A stretch of DNA of 46,872 bases from an uncultured Burkholderiales bacterium (GTDB taxonomy: Bacteria > Pseudomonadota > Gammaproteobacteria > Burkholderiales > Burkholderiaceae): assembly GCA_946480465.1 (NCBI GenBank), contig CAMLJY010000051.1, forward strand, positions 1-46,872, written 5' to 3'. The notes below the pieces were generated by a model. That model did no database searches. It saw only the letters and a list, made by a program, of their open reading frames with translations, and was not told where the DNA came from. Of this stretch, positions 1 through 9,300 are shown piece after piece. Position numbers and translations under genes: made by a program. Numbering within the stretch: position 1 is the first letter of the stretch; each line of letters begins with the position of its first letter.

Positions 1-510
1 GGTGCTGCCGTCGCCCAGCACCTGGCGCGGCGGGGCGGCGTGCGGCGAGCGGGCGTAGCGGGTCTGCAGGTAGCTGCCGGTGGTCAGCTCGGTGTCGTGC
101 TCCAAGCGCAGCAGCCAGCGCGCGGCGGGCCGCCAGCCCAGCTTCAGGCGCAGGCGGTGCGCGCCCTGGGTGTAGGGCTCGGTGTCGGGGCCGGGCGTGC
201 GGCCGTCGATGGCCAGGGCGCGGTAGGAGCCGGCCAGTTCGACGGTGGAATCGTCCTCGGGGCTTGCAGGCGAGGACGGCGCGGGCGCCGAGGGAGCGGG
301 CGCCGGCGCGGGTGCGGGTGCGGGTGCGGGGGCAGGAGCGCCAGGCGGCGCGGCCGGCCGCGGCGGCGGCGTGGGCCGCTCGACCGGGCGCGGCACGTGC
401 AGGTCGCTCAGGCGCAGCCAGTACGGGCCATCCGCTGCTGCTGCGGTGGCGGGCAGGCAGGCCGCGGCGAGGCAGGCGGCCAGCAGCGATGGGAACGAAG
501 GCAAGCTCAT
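1..510 (-). CDS. Outer-membrane-type secreted protein, partial (C-terminus beyond window)
   Basis: The first 170 codons are present and the gene runs off the left edge. The ATG at 510 overlaps the permease stop as ATGA, so the two are translationally coupled. Residues 1-27 form a hydrophobic signal peptide lacking basic residues, with an AAAA|D-like cleavage site; Cys13 and Cys18 could instead serve as weak lipoboxes. A Pro/Ala-rich linker follows (about residues 58-90, PAPAPA repeats). After it come alternating polar/hydrophobic stretches such as RLRLKLGW and RWLLRLEHDTEL, which look like outer-membrane beta-strands. As the last gene after a Lol-like ABC set, it may be the outer-membrane component. 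No family was recognised with confidence; a periplasmic protein remains possible. Confidence 0.7.
   Translation of the reverse strand, partial: MSLPSFPSLLAACLAAACLPATAAAADGPYWLRLSDLHVPRPVERPTPPPRPAAPPGAPAPAPAPAPAPAPAPSAPAPSSPASPEDDSTVELAGSYRALAIDGRTPGPDTEPYTQGAHRLRLKLGWRPAARWLLRLEHDTELTTGSYLQTRYARSPHAAPPRQVLGDGST
300..345. repeat. GCGGGT-type hexanucleotide tract encoding a PAPAPA linker
   Basis: Several near-perfect copies of gcgggt lie between about 308 and 331 and encode the Pro-Ala linker of the partial outer-membrane-type protein. Hexanucleotide slippage would change linker length by two residues without breaking the frame. Confidence 0.6.
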
Positions 511-3038
511 GGAACGCTGCGCATCGCTTCAACAGGATCCAGGCGCACCGTGCGCCAGGCGGGATAGACCGACGCGGCCAGCGCCAGCAGGAACAGCAGC
601 AGCGCGGGCCCGGCCAGCAGCGGCAGCGACAAGGCGGGATGCACGAGCTGGCTGCTGCCCGGCGTGGCGGCGACGCCGCGCACGGCGAGCTCGATGCCAT
701 CGATCGAGGCGATCCAGGCCACGCCCGCGCCCAGCGCCAGCCCGGCGGCCACGCCCAGCACGGCCAGCAGCAGCGCCTCGGCCATCACCAGGCGCACCAC
801 GGCCGCGCCCCCGGCGCCGATGGCCAGCAGCGTGCCGAAGTCACGGCGGCGCTCCATCACCGACATCAGCTGCGCGTTGGCGACGATCACGCCGACCATC
901 GTGAAGACGATGCCCAGCACGACGAGCAGGCCATGCCGCACCAGGCCGGAGAACTGGGCGATGTCGGGCATCAGCTGGGGCCAGGCCAGGGCCTGCAGGC
1001 CCACCGGCAGCAGCGGTGCGGCGGCACGGGCGGTGACCTCGGACGTCAGGGAGGATGCGCTGCGCTCCTGCAGGTGCACCAGCACGTGGGTGGCGTCGCG
1101 CGGTCCCAGGGCCAGCACGCGCCGGGCCTGCGCCAGGTGGATGAAGGCCATGGCCGCGTCCGCGCCGTGGGCGCCGGTCTCGAACAGGCCGGCGACGCGG
1201 AAGGCTTCGAACACCAGCTGGCCCTGGGCGTCCTGCAGCGTGAGGACCAGCTTCTCGCCAAGGCGCACGTCCAGCCGCTCGGCCAGCTTGCGGCCGATCA
1301 GCAGGTCGCGTGGGCCTTGCAAGGGGCTGCCTGCGGTCAGCGCCTGGGCCAGGCGGGCGGCGGCGTGGTCCCGGGCCGCGTCGAGGCCCACCAGGTTCAC
1401 CGGCTCGGCCTTGCGCGCGCTGCCCAGCGTGGCCTGCACCTGCACGCGCGGGCTGACGGCGGCCACCGCGGGCAGCTGGCCAAGCTGCGCGAGCCAGGCC
1501 GGGTCCGCGTCAAAAGCCAGGTCGGCGCGCTGTTCAGCCTGGAAGTCGCGGTGCTGGACCTGCACGTCGCCGCTGAGCAGGCCGGTGGCGTTGCGCACCA
1601 TCTGCGCCAGGAAGCCTTCGGCAAACGCCGCCGCAAAGATGAAGGCCGCCAGGCCCAGGCCCAGCGCGGCCAAGGACAGGCCACTGCGCCACGGCGTGCG
1701 CCACAGGCCGCGCGCGGCCACCTGCAGCGTGGCCGGCCACCAGTGCGGCGTTGCCCCCCACCAGCCGCACAGTCGCCGGCGGAACGCCGGCTTCACCGCC
1801 CGCCGGCTGGGGCCGCTGCCCCATGCGCCGCGCAGCGCCTGCACCGGCTGCAGGCGCGCCACCTTCCATGCCGGCACGGCTGCGGCCAGCAGGGCGACGG
1901 CCAGCAGACCGACCGCCACCTCGATCAGCCGTTCAGGCTGCAGCTGCGGCGAGATGACGGTGGACCCGCCGCCCATCGAGCGCAGCGCCTGTCCGTGCGA
2001 ACTGAAGTCCACGCCGCGGCTGCCCAGCCAGGCCACGGCCGGCACCGTGACCGCGCCGGCCAGCAGCAGCGCGCCGGCGACGATGCAGCCGCCTTCGTAC
2101 AGGATCAGCCGCACCAGCTGCGCCGGGCCGGCGCCGATGGCGCGCAAGGTGCCGAACTCGCGGATGCGCTGCGCCACCGACATCTGCAGCGCGCTGGCCA
2201 CGCCCAGCGCCACCACCGCGAACAGCACGGCCATGATCACGCGCACCACGCGCTCGTGGAAGTCGACCGACTGCGCCACCGGCGGCAGCAGCTCGCGCCA
2301 GCCGCGCGCGCGGTGGGTGGGCGGCAGCAGCGGGGCCAGTTCGGCGGCGACGGAGGGGCCCTGCTCCACCGACGCCAGCCGCAGCGCCACCGCGCTGACC
2401 CGGTCCGGCGCGCTGAAGAGCTGCTGTGCCGCTCCTAACGTCACAAACACATGTCCGGCATCGATGGCGTCGTTGCCGCTGGCGTAGATCCCCGCCACCC
2501 TGAAACGCTGTGCGCCGATGGCGCCGTACAGCCCTTCGGTGACGAGTGCCACCTCTTCCCCCGGCTGCACGGCCAGCACGCGCGCCAGCGCGGCGCCGAG
2601 CACGATGCCGTTCGCGTCCTGCGCGCGCAGGTAGTGGCCCTGGACGATGCGCTCGCCGAGCGACGTGACCGAACGCTCGCGCTGCGGATCGACCCCGTTG
2701 ACCAGGACGCCCCGGGCCTGGCGGCTGGACGCGATGAGCGCGGTGGACGACAGCCGCGGCGCGCTGGCGCGGATGCCGGGATGGCGCAGCGCCGCCGCCA
2801 CGTCAGCCAGCGCGAAGGCCTGCTCCAGCTTCGGGGAGTCCAGCTGCCGCTCGTGCTGCAGCTGCAGGTGGCCGCTGTGCGTGGCCGTCATGTTGCGCAC
2901 GAGCTGGGCATTGAGCCCGTCGAACATGGCCCACGCGAACAGCAGCGCGGCAATGCCGATCGCCAGGCTGCCGCCGGTCAGCAGCGTGCGCCGCCGCTGG
3001 CGCAGCGCGTTACGCGCGGCGAGCTTCAGCCACAGCAT
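507..3038 (-). CDS. ABC transporter permease with two tandem FtsX/LolCE-type halves
   Basis: This 843-residue protein has two copies of the FtsX/MacB layout. Each copy has an N-terminal membrane segment (about residues 20-42 and 470-495), a large extracytoplasmic domain, and three further membrane segments ending in PAWKVARLQPVQALR and PAWRTVRLDPVEAMR, the usual end of LolC/LolE and MacB permeases. It therefore looks like fused LolC and LolE equivalents. The start at 3038 (MLWLKLAARNALRQRRRTLL) matches family N-termini and overlaps the ATPase gene by 29 bases. With the ATPase and the LolA-like protein upstream it forms a Lol-like module that should take a lipidic substrate from the inner membrane. 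The substrate is not shown by the sequence. Confidence 0.9.
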   Translation of the reverse strand: MLWLKLAARNALRQRRRTLLTGGSLAIGIAALLFAWAMFDGLNAQLVRNMTATHSGHLQLQHERQLDSPKLEQAFALADVAAALRHPGIRASAPRLSSTALIASSRQARGVLVNGVDPQRERSVTSLGERIVQGHYLRAQDANGIVLGAALARVLAVQPGEEVALVTEGLYGAIGAQRFRVAGIYASGNDAIDAGHVFVTLGAAQQLFSAPDRVSAVALRLASVEQGPSVAAELAPLLPPTHRARGWRELLPPVAQSVDFHERVVRVIMAVLFAVVALGVASALQMSVAQRIREFGTLRAIGAGPAQLVRLILYEGGCIVAGALLLAGAVTVPAVAWLGSRGVDFSSHGQALRSMGGGSTVISPQLQPERLIEVAVGLLAVALLAAAVPAWKVARLQPVQALRGAWGSGPSRRAVKPAFRRRLCGWWGATPHWWPATLQVAARGLWRTPWRSGLSLAALGLGLAAFIFAAAFAEGFLAQMVRNATGLLSGDVQVQHRDFQAEQRADLAFDADPAWLAQLGQLPAVAAVSPRVQVQATLGSARKAEPVNLVGLDAARDHAAARLAQALTAGSPLQGPRDLLIGRKLAERLDVRLGEKLVLTLQDAQGQLVFEAFRVAGLFETGAHGADAAMAFIHLAQARRVLALGPRDATHVLVHLQERSASSLTSEVTARAAAPLLPVGLQALAWPQLMPDIAQFSGLVRHGLLVVLGIVFTMVGVIVANAQLMSVMERRRDFGTLLAIGAGGAAVVRLVMAEALLLAVLGVAAGLALGAGVAWIASIDGIELAVRGVAATPGSSQLVHPALSLPLLAGPALLLFLLALAASVYPAWRTVRLDPVEAMRSVP

Positions 3039-3777
3039 CGGCCGAGTCCTCCACGATCCTGCCGTCCTTGAGCCGGACGATGCGCCGCGCATGGCCCATC
3101 ACCTGCGGGTCGTGCGTCGAAAACACGAAGGTCGTGCCCAGTTCGACGTTCAGGCGCCGCATGGTCTCCAGCAGGCCGTGCGCGGTGTCCGAATCGAGGT
3201 TGGCGGTGGGCTCGTCGGCCAGCACCAGCTGCGGCCCACCCACCAGCGCGCGCGCCACGGCCACGCGCTGCTGCTGGCCACCGGAGAGCTCGTCCGGGCG
3301 GCGGTGCATGTGGCGCTCGAGACCCACGGCGGCCAGCATCGCCCTGGCACGGCTGTGCCGCTGCGCGGACGGCACCTTCTGCAACTGCAGCACGTACTCC
3401 ACGTTCTCCAGTGCGCTGAGCACCGGCATCAGGTTGTAGTTCTGAAACACGAAGCCCAGGCGGTGCAGGCGCAGCGCGGCCCGCTCGGACGGGCTGAGGG
3501 CTCGCAGGTCCTCGCCATCGATCGTGATGCTGCCGCGGTCCGGCGTGTCCAGCGCGCCGATGAGATGGAGCAGGCTGGACTTGCCCGAGCCCGACGGGCC
3601 GACCAGGGCCAGGAATTCGCCCGCGCGCACCGTGAGGTCGACGCCGGCCAGCGCGGTGACCGCCTGGCCGCCATGCCCGCCATGCCCGCCATGCCCGCCT
3701 TGCCCACCTTGGGCACCTTGGGCGTACACCCGGTGCACGCCACGCACCTGCAGCAAGCCGCCACCGGGGGCACTCAT
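3010..3777 (-). CDS. ABC transporter ATP-binding protein (LolD/MacB type)
   Basis: A 255-residue ATPase with Walker A GPSGSGKSS, signature LSGGQQQRVAVARAL, Walker B LVLADEPT and H-loop STHD. It drives the adjacent tandem FtsX permease. The ATG at 3777 overlaps the LolA-like stop (ATGA). The subfamily with PSGSGKSSLLHLIGALDTPDRG and FVFQNYNLMPVLSALENVE is the LolD/MacB one that energises mechanotransmission rather than classical import. An unusual Gly/His/Gln-rich insert (about residues 20-37) lies between the first two beta-strands and is encoded by a 9-bp repeat. That insert sits on the surface in related structures and should not block catalysis. Confidence 0.92.
   Translation of the reverse strand: MSAPGGGLLQVRGVHRVYAQGAQGGQGGHGGHGGHGGQAVTALAGVDLTVRAGEFLALVGPSGSGKSSLLHLIGALDTPDRGSITIDGEDLRALSPSERAALRLHRLGFVFQNYNLMPVLSALENVEYVLQLQKVPSAQRHSRARAMLAAVGLERHMHRRPDELSGGQQQRVAVARALVGGPQLVLADEPTANLDSDTAHGLLETMRRLNVELGTTFVFSTHDPQVMGHARRIVRLKDGRIVEDSADAVAEARRA
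3671..3724. repeat. 9-bp tandem repeat inside the ATPase gene (six units, three perfect)
   Basis: Three identical units ccatgcccg are followed by three diverged units of the same length. On the coding strand they give a Gly-Gly-His and Gly-Gly-Gln run in the ATPase N-terminal region. Unit length is a multiple of three, so copy number changes would keep the frame. Confidence 0.8.
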
Positions 3778-4556
3778 CGGCGCTGCCCCAGGTTCTGCAT
3801 CGAGAACGTGCGCGCGGGCACGCTGCGGTCGTAGAGCGCGCTCTTGACGACGATGGTGGTGTGCTTGCCCGGCTGGTCGGCAGGGCGCATCTCCCAGCGG
3901 GTGGGGATGTTGCGGCCGTCCATGGCGCGCCGCTCGGCGTACTGCAGCGTGCGCACCAGGTCGCCGCGCTCGTTGAAGTAGCGCACCACCAGCGGCAGCA
4001 GGTCGGTGCGGTCCACCAGCACGACGATGCGGCCCCACACCACGGCCGAGTCGGCCTTGGGCAGCAGTTCCAGCTCGTAGGCCGGGACGCCGGCTTCGAC
4101 CTTCTCGCCGACCAGGCGGTGCGTGTAGTCGGTGACGTAGCTGGCCTCGCGCACCATGTCGTCGTTGGTGAAGTCCGAGCCGAGCCAGGGCTGCAGCATC
4201 ATCGTCGGCGGGATCTTGATCACCCGCTCGATCGCGGGCATGTAGTTCCACATCTCCGAGCCGAGCCGCAGCGACAGGATGCCCGCGTCCTTGGCCGGCG
4301 CGGTGACCTGCACGAAGGACTTCGACGGGCGTTCCATGCTGACGTTCAAGGTCAGCGTCCGCGTCCAGCCGGGCGTGGTCACCGTCATCTCGAACACGGC
4401 CTGCAGGGTCTTGCCCCACAGCGTGGTCTCGACCTTCTCGACGATCTCGCTGGCGCTGGGGGCCGCCTGCACCGCCGGCGCGGCGCAGGCCGCGGCCGCC
4501 AGCAGCAGGGTCCGGCGCGTGGGGACGTGCGCGGGCATCACGTGGAACGGCGCCAT
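3774..4556 (-). CDS. LolA-like outer membrane lipoprotein-sorting protein
   Basis: A 260-residue secreted protein. The signal peptide contains TRRTLLLAAAACAAPAVQA, with an Arg pair that could use Tat or Sec. The mature part (SEIVEKVETTLWGK, MERPSKSFVQVTAPAKDAGILSL is typical in style, RVIKIPPTMM, GSDFTNDDMV) is the LolA-like outer-membrane lipoprotein-sorting family, a half-barrel that binds acyl chains in the periplasm. The start at 4556 follows the upstream stop by two bases; an in-frame ATG at 4538 is an alternative. It sits between a 4-TM protein and the LolD-like ATPase, the order expected for a hydrophobic-cargo shuttle. The product of the adjacent PKS-NRPS is a candidate cargo by context only. 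Confidence 0.88.
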   Translation of the reverse strand: MAPFHVMPAHVPTRRTLLLAAAACAAPAVQAAPSASEIVEKVETTLWGKTLQAVFEMTVTTPGWTRTLTLNVSMERPSKSFVQVTAPAKDAGILSLRLGSEMWNYMPAIERVIKIPPTMMLQPWLGSDFTNDDMVREASYVTDYTHRLVGEKVEAGVPAYELELLPKADSAVVWGRIVVLVDRTDLLPLVVRYFNERGDLVRTLQYAERRAMDGRNIPTRWEMRPADQPGKHTTIVVKSALYDRSVPARTFSMQNLGQRR

Positions 4557-4558
4557 CG

Positions 4559-5029
4559 TCACGCCGCCGCTTCGATCGCCGCCGCGGCCGGCGCGGCCGC
4601 GCGCCGGTCGGCCCGGGCCCAGCGGAACGACTGCAGGCACACCAGCAGGCTCGCGACGTGGTGCAGGTGGATGACGCCGAAGGGCCCGAAGGTCTGGCCG
4701 GCGAAGCCTTCGGACACGTGGGTGACGTGGTGCCCCGCGGTGTAGCCCAGCGCCGCGACGCCCAGCACGAACGCCAGCCAGCGGAACCAGCGCGCGTCCA
4801 CCAGGCTCACCGCCAGCGCCACCGCGCCATAGGCCATGAACAGGATGCAGGTGGCCCACCAGCCGCCGGGGCCCGGGTGGTACACGAACTCGCTGAAGTC
4901 GGTCTGCATCGCCGCCTGCATCAGCTGCGAGACGCTCACCATCACGATCGTCAGCGCCATCACGAGCCAGCCGGTGGTGATGCGGTGTTGAAGCTGCGCT
5001 GCAGTCCTCTGACGAATCACTTCACTCAT
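4559..5029 (-). CDS. Four-TM membrane protein of unknown function
   Basis: A 156-residue protein with membrane segments near residues 20-40, 58-78, 85-105 and 118-138. Histidines cluster near the last two segments (GHHVTHVSEGF and VIHLHHVASLL), which could bind metal or haem, but no family is recognised. The start at 5029 is chosen because AAGGAGA lies just upstream; the reading frame is open further, but that extension has no ribosome site. A 46-base gap separates it from the FAD oxidoreductase. It comes directly before the LolA-like gene, so a role in the transport module is plausible but not shown. Confidence 0.75.
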   Translation of the reverse strand: MSEVIRQRTAAQLQHRITTGWLVMALTIVMVSVSQLMQAAMQTDFSEFVYHPGPGGWWATCILFMAYGAVALAVSLVDARWFRWLAFVLGVAALGYTAGHHVTHVSEGFAGQTFGPFGVIHLHHVASLLVCLQSFRWARADRRAAAPAAAAIEAAA

Positions 5030-5075
5030 TTCCCATCTCCTTCCATGTGCGATGCAGAGATCAAAATATCGGACG

Positions 5076-6386
5076 TCAGAGAACCCAATGCTGCATTGGC
5101 GCATCCATCATCGACAGAACGGATTTCGCCGCTTCTTCCCCAGAGCTAAAGGCCGCTTCATGAGAGCCGATCAGATCCGGCCCGATGTCGCGCGAATGGA
5201 AATAGGAACCGCAGAACTTCACGCGGCCTTCGTTGTTCAGGGAATAGACCTGGCGCTGCATGTCCCGCACGGGCATCGTGATTCCCGGGTGGGTGTAGAC
5301 GTACTCCTTGACGATGGACGCTGGATCGAGGTCCAGCGGATAGTCGAGCGTGATGAAGTACTGGTGCTTTGCCCGGAGGTTCTGGATCCGGTTCATGTAA
5401 TACACGACATAGCCTTTGTCGCCTCCGTCCACCGGCACCCGTCCATAGTTCCAGGAGACCCACCGATTGCGATCCCTGGGCATCACGGAGGCGTCGGTGT
5501 GCAGCACGGTCTTCGTCGGGTGGTAGCGCACGACCGAGAGCAAGCGCTGCTGGATGCTCGTCGGGCGTGCCAGCATGGCGAGTGCGTCGTCGGCGTGGGT
5601 CGCAACGACGACGTAGTCGAATGCCCGCACATGGCCGTCGTCGAAGCGCAGATCGACACGATTGCCAACTTCATCCACGCCGACAACCTTGGAGTTCAGG
5701 CGAACTTCGGGTCGAACGATATCCAGCAAGCGCTTCACGTAGCAGGTGCTGCCACCGTCGACCGTGCGCCACGTCATGCGGCCTCCGAGGCCTCCGCTGC
5801 CGTGGTAACAGAAGAAGCCGATCACGGTGCTGGCCGGGATCTCCCAGAACACTTCCGGATCGGGGATGGACCACAGCGCGGACAGCAGGTGGCAGATGTA
5901 CTTGTCGCGGAACAGGGTGCTGTAGCCATTGGCCTGCAGGTACTCCGACAGGGGCACGTTGGCCCGGCCATTCTGGAAGTCCTTCGGGCTCTCGCGATGG
6001 AAGCGCTTGCCCTCCTCGATCACCTCGCACAGCCACGGTTCATAGCGCGTGGCAAGCTGATGCTCGGGAAGGTCGAAGTCGTCGGATACGTACTCCACGC
6101 CGCTGCCCCGATCGAAGAAGCTGAACGTGCTGACGTGCTCGGTCGATCCGATGCCGAGCTGCTGCAGGAACGGCGTGAAGCGCGGATAGCTGACCGGGTT
6201 GAAGATGATGAACGCGGTGTCGATGCCAAGAGTCGCACCCTCTTCTTCCACATACGCGGTGTTCGTGTGCCCACCCACGTACGGGCCACATTCCAGCAAC
6301 GTCAACTCCACCCGGTCTTTCAGTGCGTATGCCGCGGAAAGGCCTGCAATGCCAGTGCCGACAATGGCCACCCGGGGATTACTCAT
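5076..6386 (-). CDS. FAD-dependent amine-oxidase-fold oxidoreductase (COG2907-like)
   Basis: A 436-residue flavoprotein. The N-terminus has the Rossmann motif VGTGIAGLSAAY followed by LLECGPYVGGHTNT, and the C-terminus has an FAD-contacting stretch near CGSYF. The overall pattern is the COG2907 group of flavin amine-oxidase-fold proteins, which oxidise C-N or C-C bonds. The ATG at 6386 overlaps the NRPS stop (ATGA), so it is made together with the NRPS. By context it may oxidise a thiazoline to a thiazole or desaturate the acyl part of the product, since the NRPS has no embedded oxidase domain. Sampled GC is visibly lower than in the ABC genes (about 55% in 5101-5160), compatible with separate acquisition. 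The substrate is unknown. Confidence 0.85.
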   Translation of the reverse strand: MSNPRVAIVGTGIAGLSAAYALKDRVELTLLECGPYVGGHTNTAYVEEEGATLGIDTAFIIFNPVSYPRFTPFLQQLGIGSTEHVSTFSFFDRGSGVEYVSDDFDLPEHQLATRYEPWLCEVIEEGKRFHRESPKDFQNGRANVPLSEYLQANGYSTLFRDKYICHLLSALWSIPDPEVFWEIPASTVIGFFCYHGSGGLGGRMTWRTVDGGSTCYVKRLLDIVRPEVRLNSKVVGVDEVGNRVDLRFDDGHVRAFDYVVVATHADDALAMLARPTSIQQRLLSVVRYHPTKTVLHTDASVMPRDRNRWVSWNYGRVPVDGGDKGYVVYYMNRIQNLRAKHQYFITLDYPLDLDPASIVKEYVYTHPGITMPVRDMQRQVYSLNNEGRVKFCGSYFHSRDIGPDLIGSHEAAFSSGEEAAKSVLSMMDAPMQHWVL

Positions 6387-9300
6387 TCGACGCTCCAATC
6401 CAATCCATTCAACAGCGTGGCCAGCCGGTCGATCCGGTCCGGATTCCACATCGTGTAGTGATTTCCGGGGACGGTGGTTGACCGCACCCTGCCCCGGGTG
6501 AAGCCGCTCCAACCCCAATCCGGCATGCCCTCAGCGGGGTGCCCGATGAACTCCTCGACCGCCATCTCGCCGGCCTTGATGACATGGATGCAGGATCGAA
6601 CACGCCCCGGGGCGTAGACGGTCGAGGCCCTGATCAAGGCGCGGAAGAACTGCCAGATGGGTTGGATGTCCTCCAGAGCCAGCCTCTCGGTGGCGTGCCG
6701 ATGTTTGTTCAACAGGGCGACCCCTTCCGACAATGCGGATGCGTGAACCGGTTTGCCGTCGGGTTCGACAAAGTCCCTGCCGTTGTTCAAGTCCTGCAGG
6801 AACCACCGCATCAGGGTGGCGTCGTCCACCGGTCCTGCGTTCCATGGCGCCGGCGCATCGATCATGGCCAGGCGCGCCACTTCGCCCCCCGCTTCTTCGA
6901 TCTGTCGGCACATTTCGAAGGCCACCAGGCCACCAGAGGACCAACCTCCAAAGTGGTAGGGACCGCGGGGCTGCACTTCGAGGACGACGCGCACGTACAC
7001 CGCGGCGAGTTCTCCCACGCTTTGAAACGGGTCCCGCTCCGCAGTCCATCCCGGCGCCTGCAGACCGAACACCGGCCGGCGCAGCCGCTGTGCCAGCTCG
7101 CGGTAGCACAGCACGTTGCCGCCGGCGGGATGGACCAGGAACAGGGGCACGCCGCTGGTGACCTGGTTCATGCGGACGAGCGGCGAGGATGCGGTTGCCG
7201 CCTCCATGTGGCGCGCGAGGCGCTCGACCGTGCGGGCGCGCAGCAGTTCGCCAAGCGGCAGGCGCTGGCCGCAGCGCTGTTCGATGCGCGTCATCACCTG
7301 GATGGCTGCGAAGGACTGGCCGCCCAGGTCGAAGAAGTCGTCGCCGATGCCGACACGCGGCACGCCGAGCACCTGCTGCCAGATCTGCACCAGCTCGGCC
7401 TCGAGCCGGGTGCGCGGCGCCGCGCTCGCGCCGGTTTGTGCAGCGGCAGGCGCGCTGGCGTGGCGCATCAGCGCCGCACGGTCCACCTTGCCATTGGGCG
7501 ACAGCGGCAGCGCGGGCAGCACGACGAACTGCTGCGGCACCATGTAGCTCGGCAGCCGGGTGCCCAGGTGCGCCTTCCATGCCTCGACATCGGGCCGGGA
7601 GTCGTGCACGCCGACCACGAAAGCCACCAGGCGCATGCCGCCCCTGTCGCCCTGCGCGAGCACCGTGGCGGACTGAACGGTGGGGTGCGATTGCAGGGCG
7701 TGCTCGATCTCGCCCAGTTCGATCCGGTAGCCCTGGATCTTCACCTGGTGGTCGGCGCGGCCGAGGAACTCCAGGTTGCCGTCGGGCAGGTAGCGGCCCA
7801 GGTCGCCGGTGCGGTACAGGCGTTCGCCGGATCGGGGATGACGCACGAAAGACGCGGCCGTCTTCGCTTCGTCGCGCCAGTAGCCCATGGCCAGGCCGAC
7901 GCCGGCGATGTGCAGGTGCCCGGCGACCCACTCGGGCGCATCGGTGCCGTCCTCGGCCAGCAAGTACCAAGACTGGTTGCCCAGCGGCTTGCCATAGGGA
8001 ATGCTCGCCCAGCCCTCCTCCACCGCCTCGATCGGGTAATGGATGGACCAGATGGAGGCTTCGGTGGCGCCACCCAGGCTGTACAGCGACGCATTGGGTG
8101 CAGCGGCGCGGATCTGTGCCGGCAGCGTGACCGGGATCCAGTCGCCGCTGAGCATCACGAGATCGAGCGTCGGCAGCATGTGCCCGCCGATGCGTGCGGC
8201 GTCGATCAGCAGTTGCATCAAGGACGGCACCGAGTTCCAGACGGTGACGCCGTGGCGCCGCACCGCCTCGACCCATTGCGCCGGCTGTGGTGAGTCGAAA
8301 GGCGCCGGCAGCACCAGCGTGGCGCCGGCGGCCACCGTGCCGAACAGGTCGTAGACCGACAGGTCGAAGGTGAGCGACGAGATGCCGAAGACCACGTCAC
8401 CGTGCGACACGCCGAAGCGCTGGTTGATGTCGACGACCGTGTTCAGCGCTCCGCGGTGATCGATCATCACGCCCTTGGGCTGGCCGGTCGAGCCGGACGT
8501 ATAGATGATGTAGGCCAGGTCCAGAGGCTGCTGCAATGGCGGCAACGGCGAATCCGGATAGCGGCCGAGCGAGGCATCGTCCACGCTAAGGCAGGCGATG
8601 CCGGCCGGCACGGTGAGCGTCGCGCGCGTGGCCTGGGACGCCACGATGCACTTCGCTCCCGTGTTGGACAGCACGAAGGCGATGCGTTCGGCGGGCCATG
8701 CCGGGTCCACCGGAACGTAGGCGCCGCCGGCCCGCAGCACCGCGAACACGGCGGTCATCTGGCCCGCACCGCGCTCGATGGCCAGCACGACGGGTTCGGC
8801 ACGCGTCACGCCGCATTCACGCAGCCGGTGTGCCAGGCGATTGGAATTGGCGTCCAGTTGCTGGTAAGTCAGCGATCCCGTGGTACTGATCACGGCCTGC
8901 TTCCCGGGATGCTTCGCGACGGCTTGCGCCAGCACGTCGTGCAGCAGTCCACTCGGAATGGCCATGGCGGTCTGGTTCGCCGCTTCCCTGATCTGGTGTT
9001 GCCCTGCCGGCAGGAGGTTGAAGGATTGCTGCTGCCAAGCCGACTCGTCGCCGGCCAGGCGTGCGATCAAGGCCTGGTAGGCCTGCCAGAACGCATCGAC
9101 CAGTCCTGGCGGGAAATGCTGTTCGTTCACGTCGATCACCAGCCACAGCCGTCCGTCGCTGAGGTTCCAGAACTGGTGGTCGAACAGCACCTGGGGCGTC
9201 TCCAGGCAGCCATGGAACGGCTTGTCCCAGGGGGGCAGGTCGAGGCCGCTGACGACGACGAAGGGTGCAGGGGCGCGCCCCACCGTCTTGTGCAGCTGGT

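Noticed and set aside
264..2438. Plus-strand frame of 724 codons across the ABC permease gene
   Set aside because: It lies antisense to a gene with clear FtsX motifs, and its Gln/Arg/His/Ala-rich translation is typical of shadow frames in GC-rich DNA.
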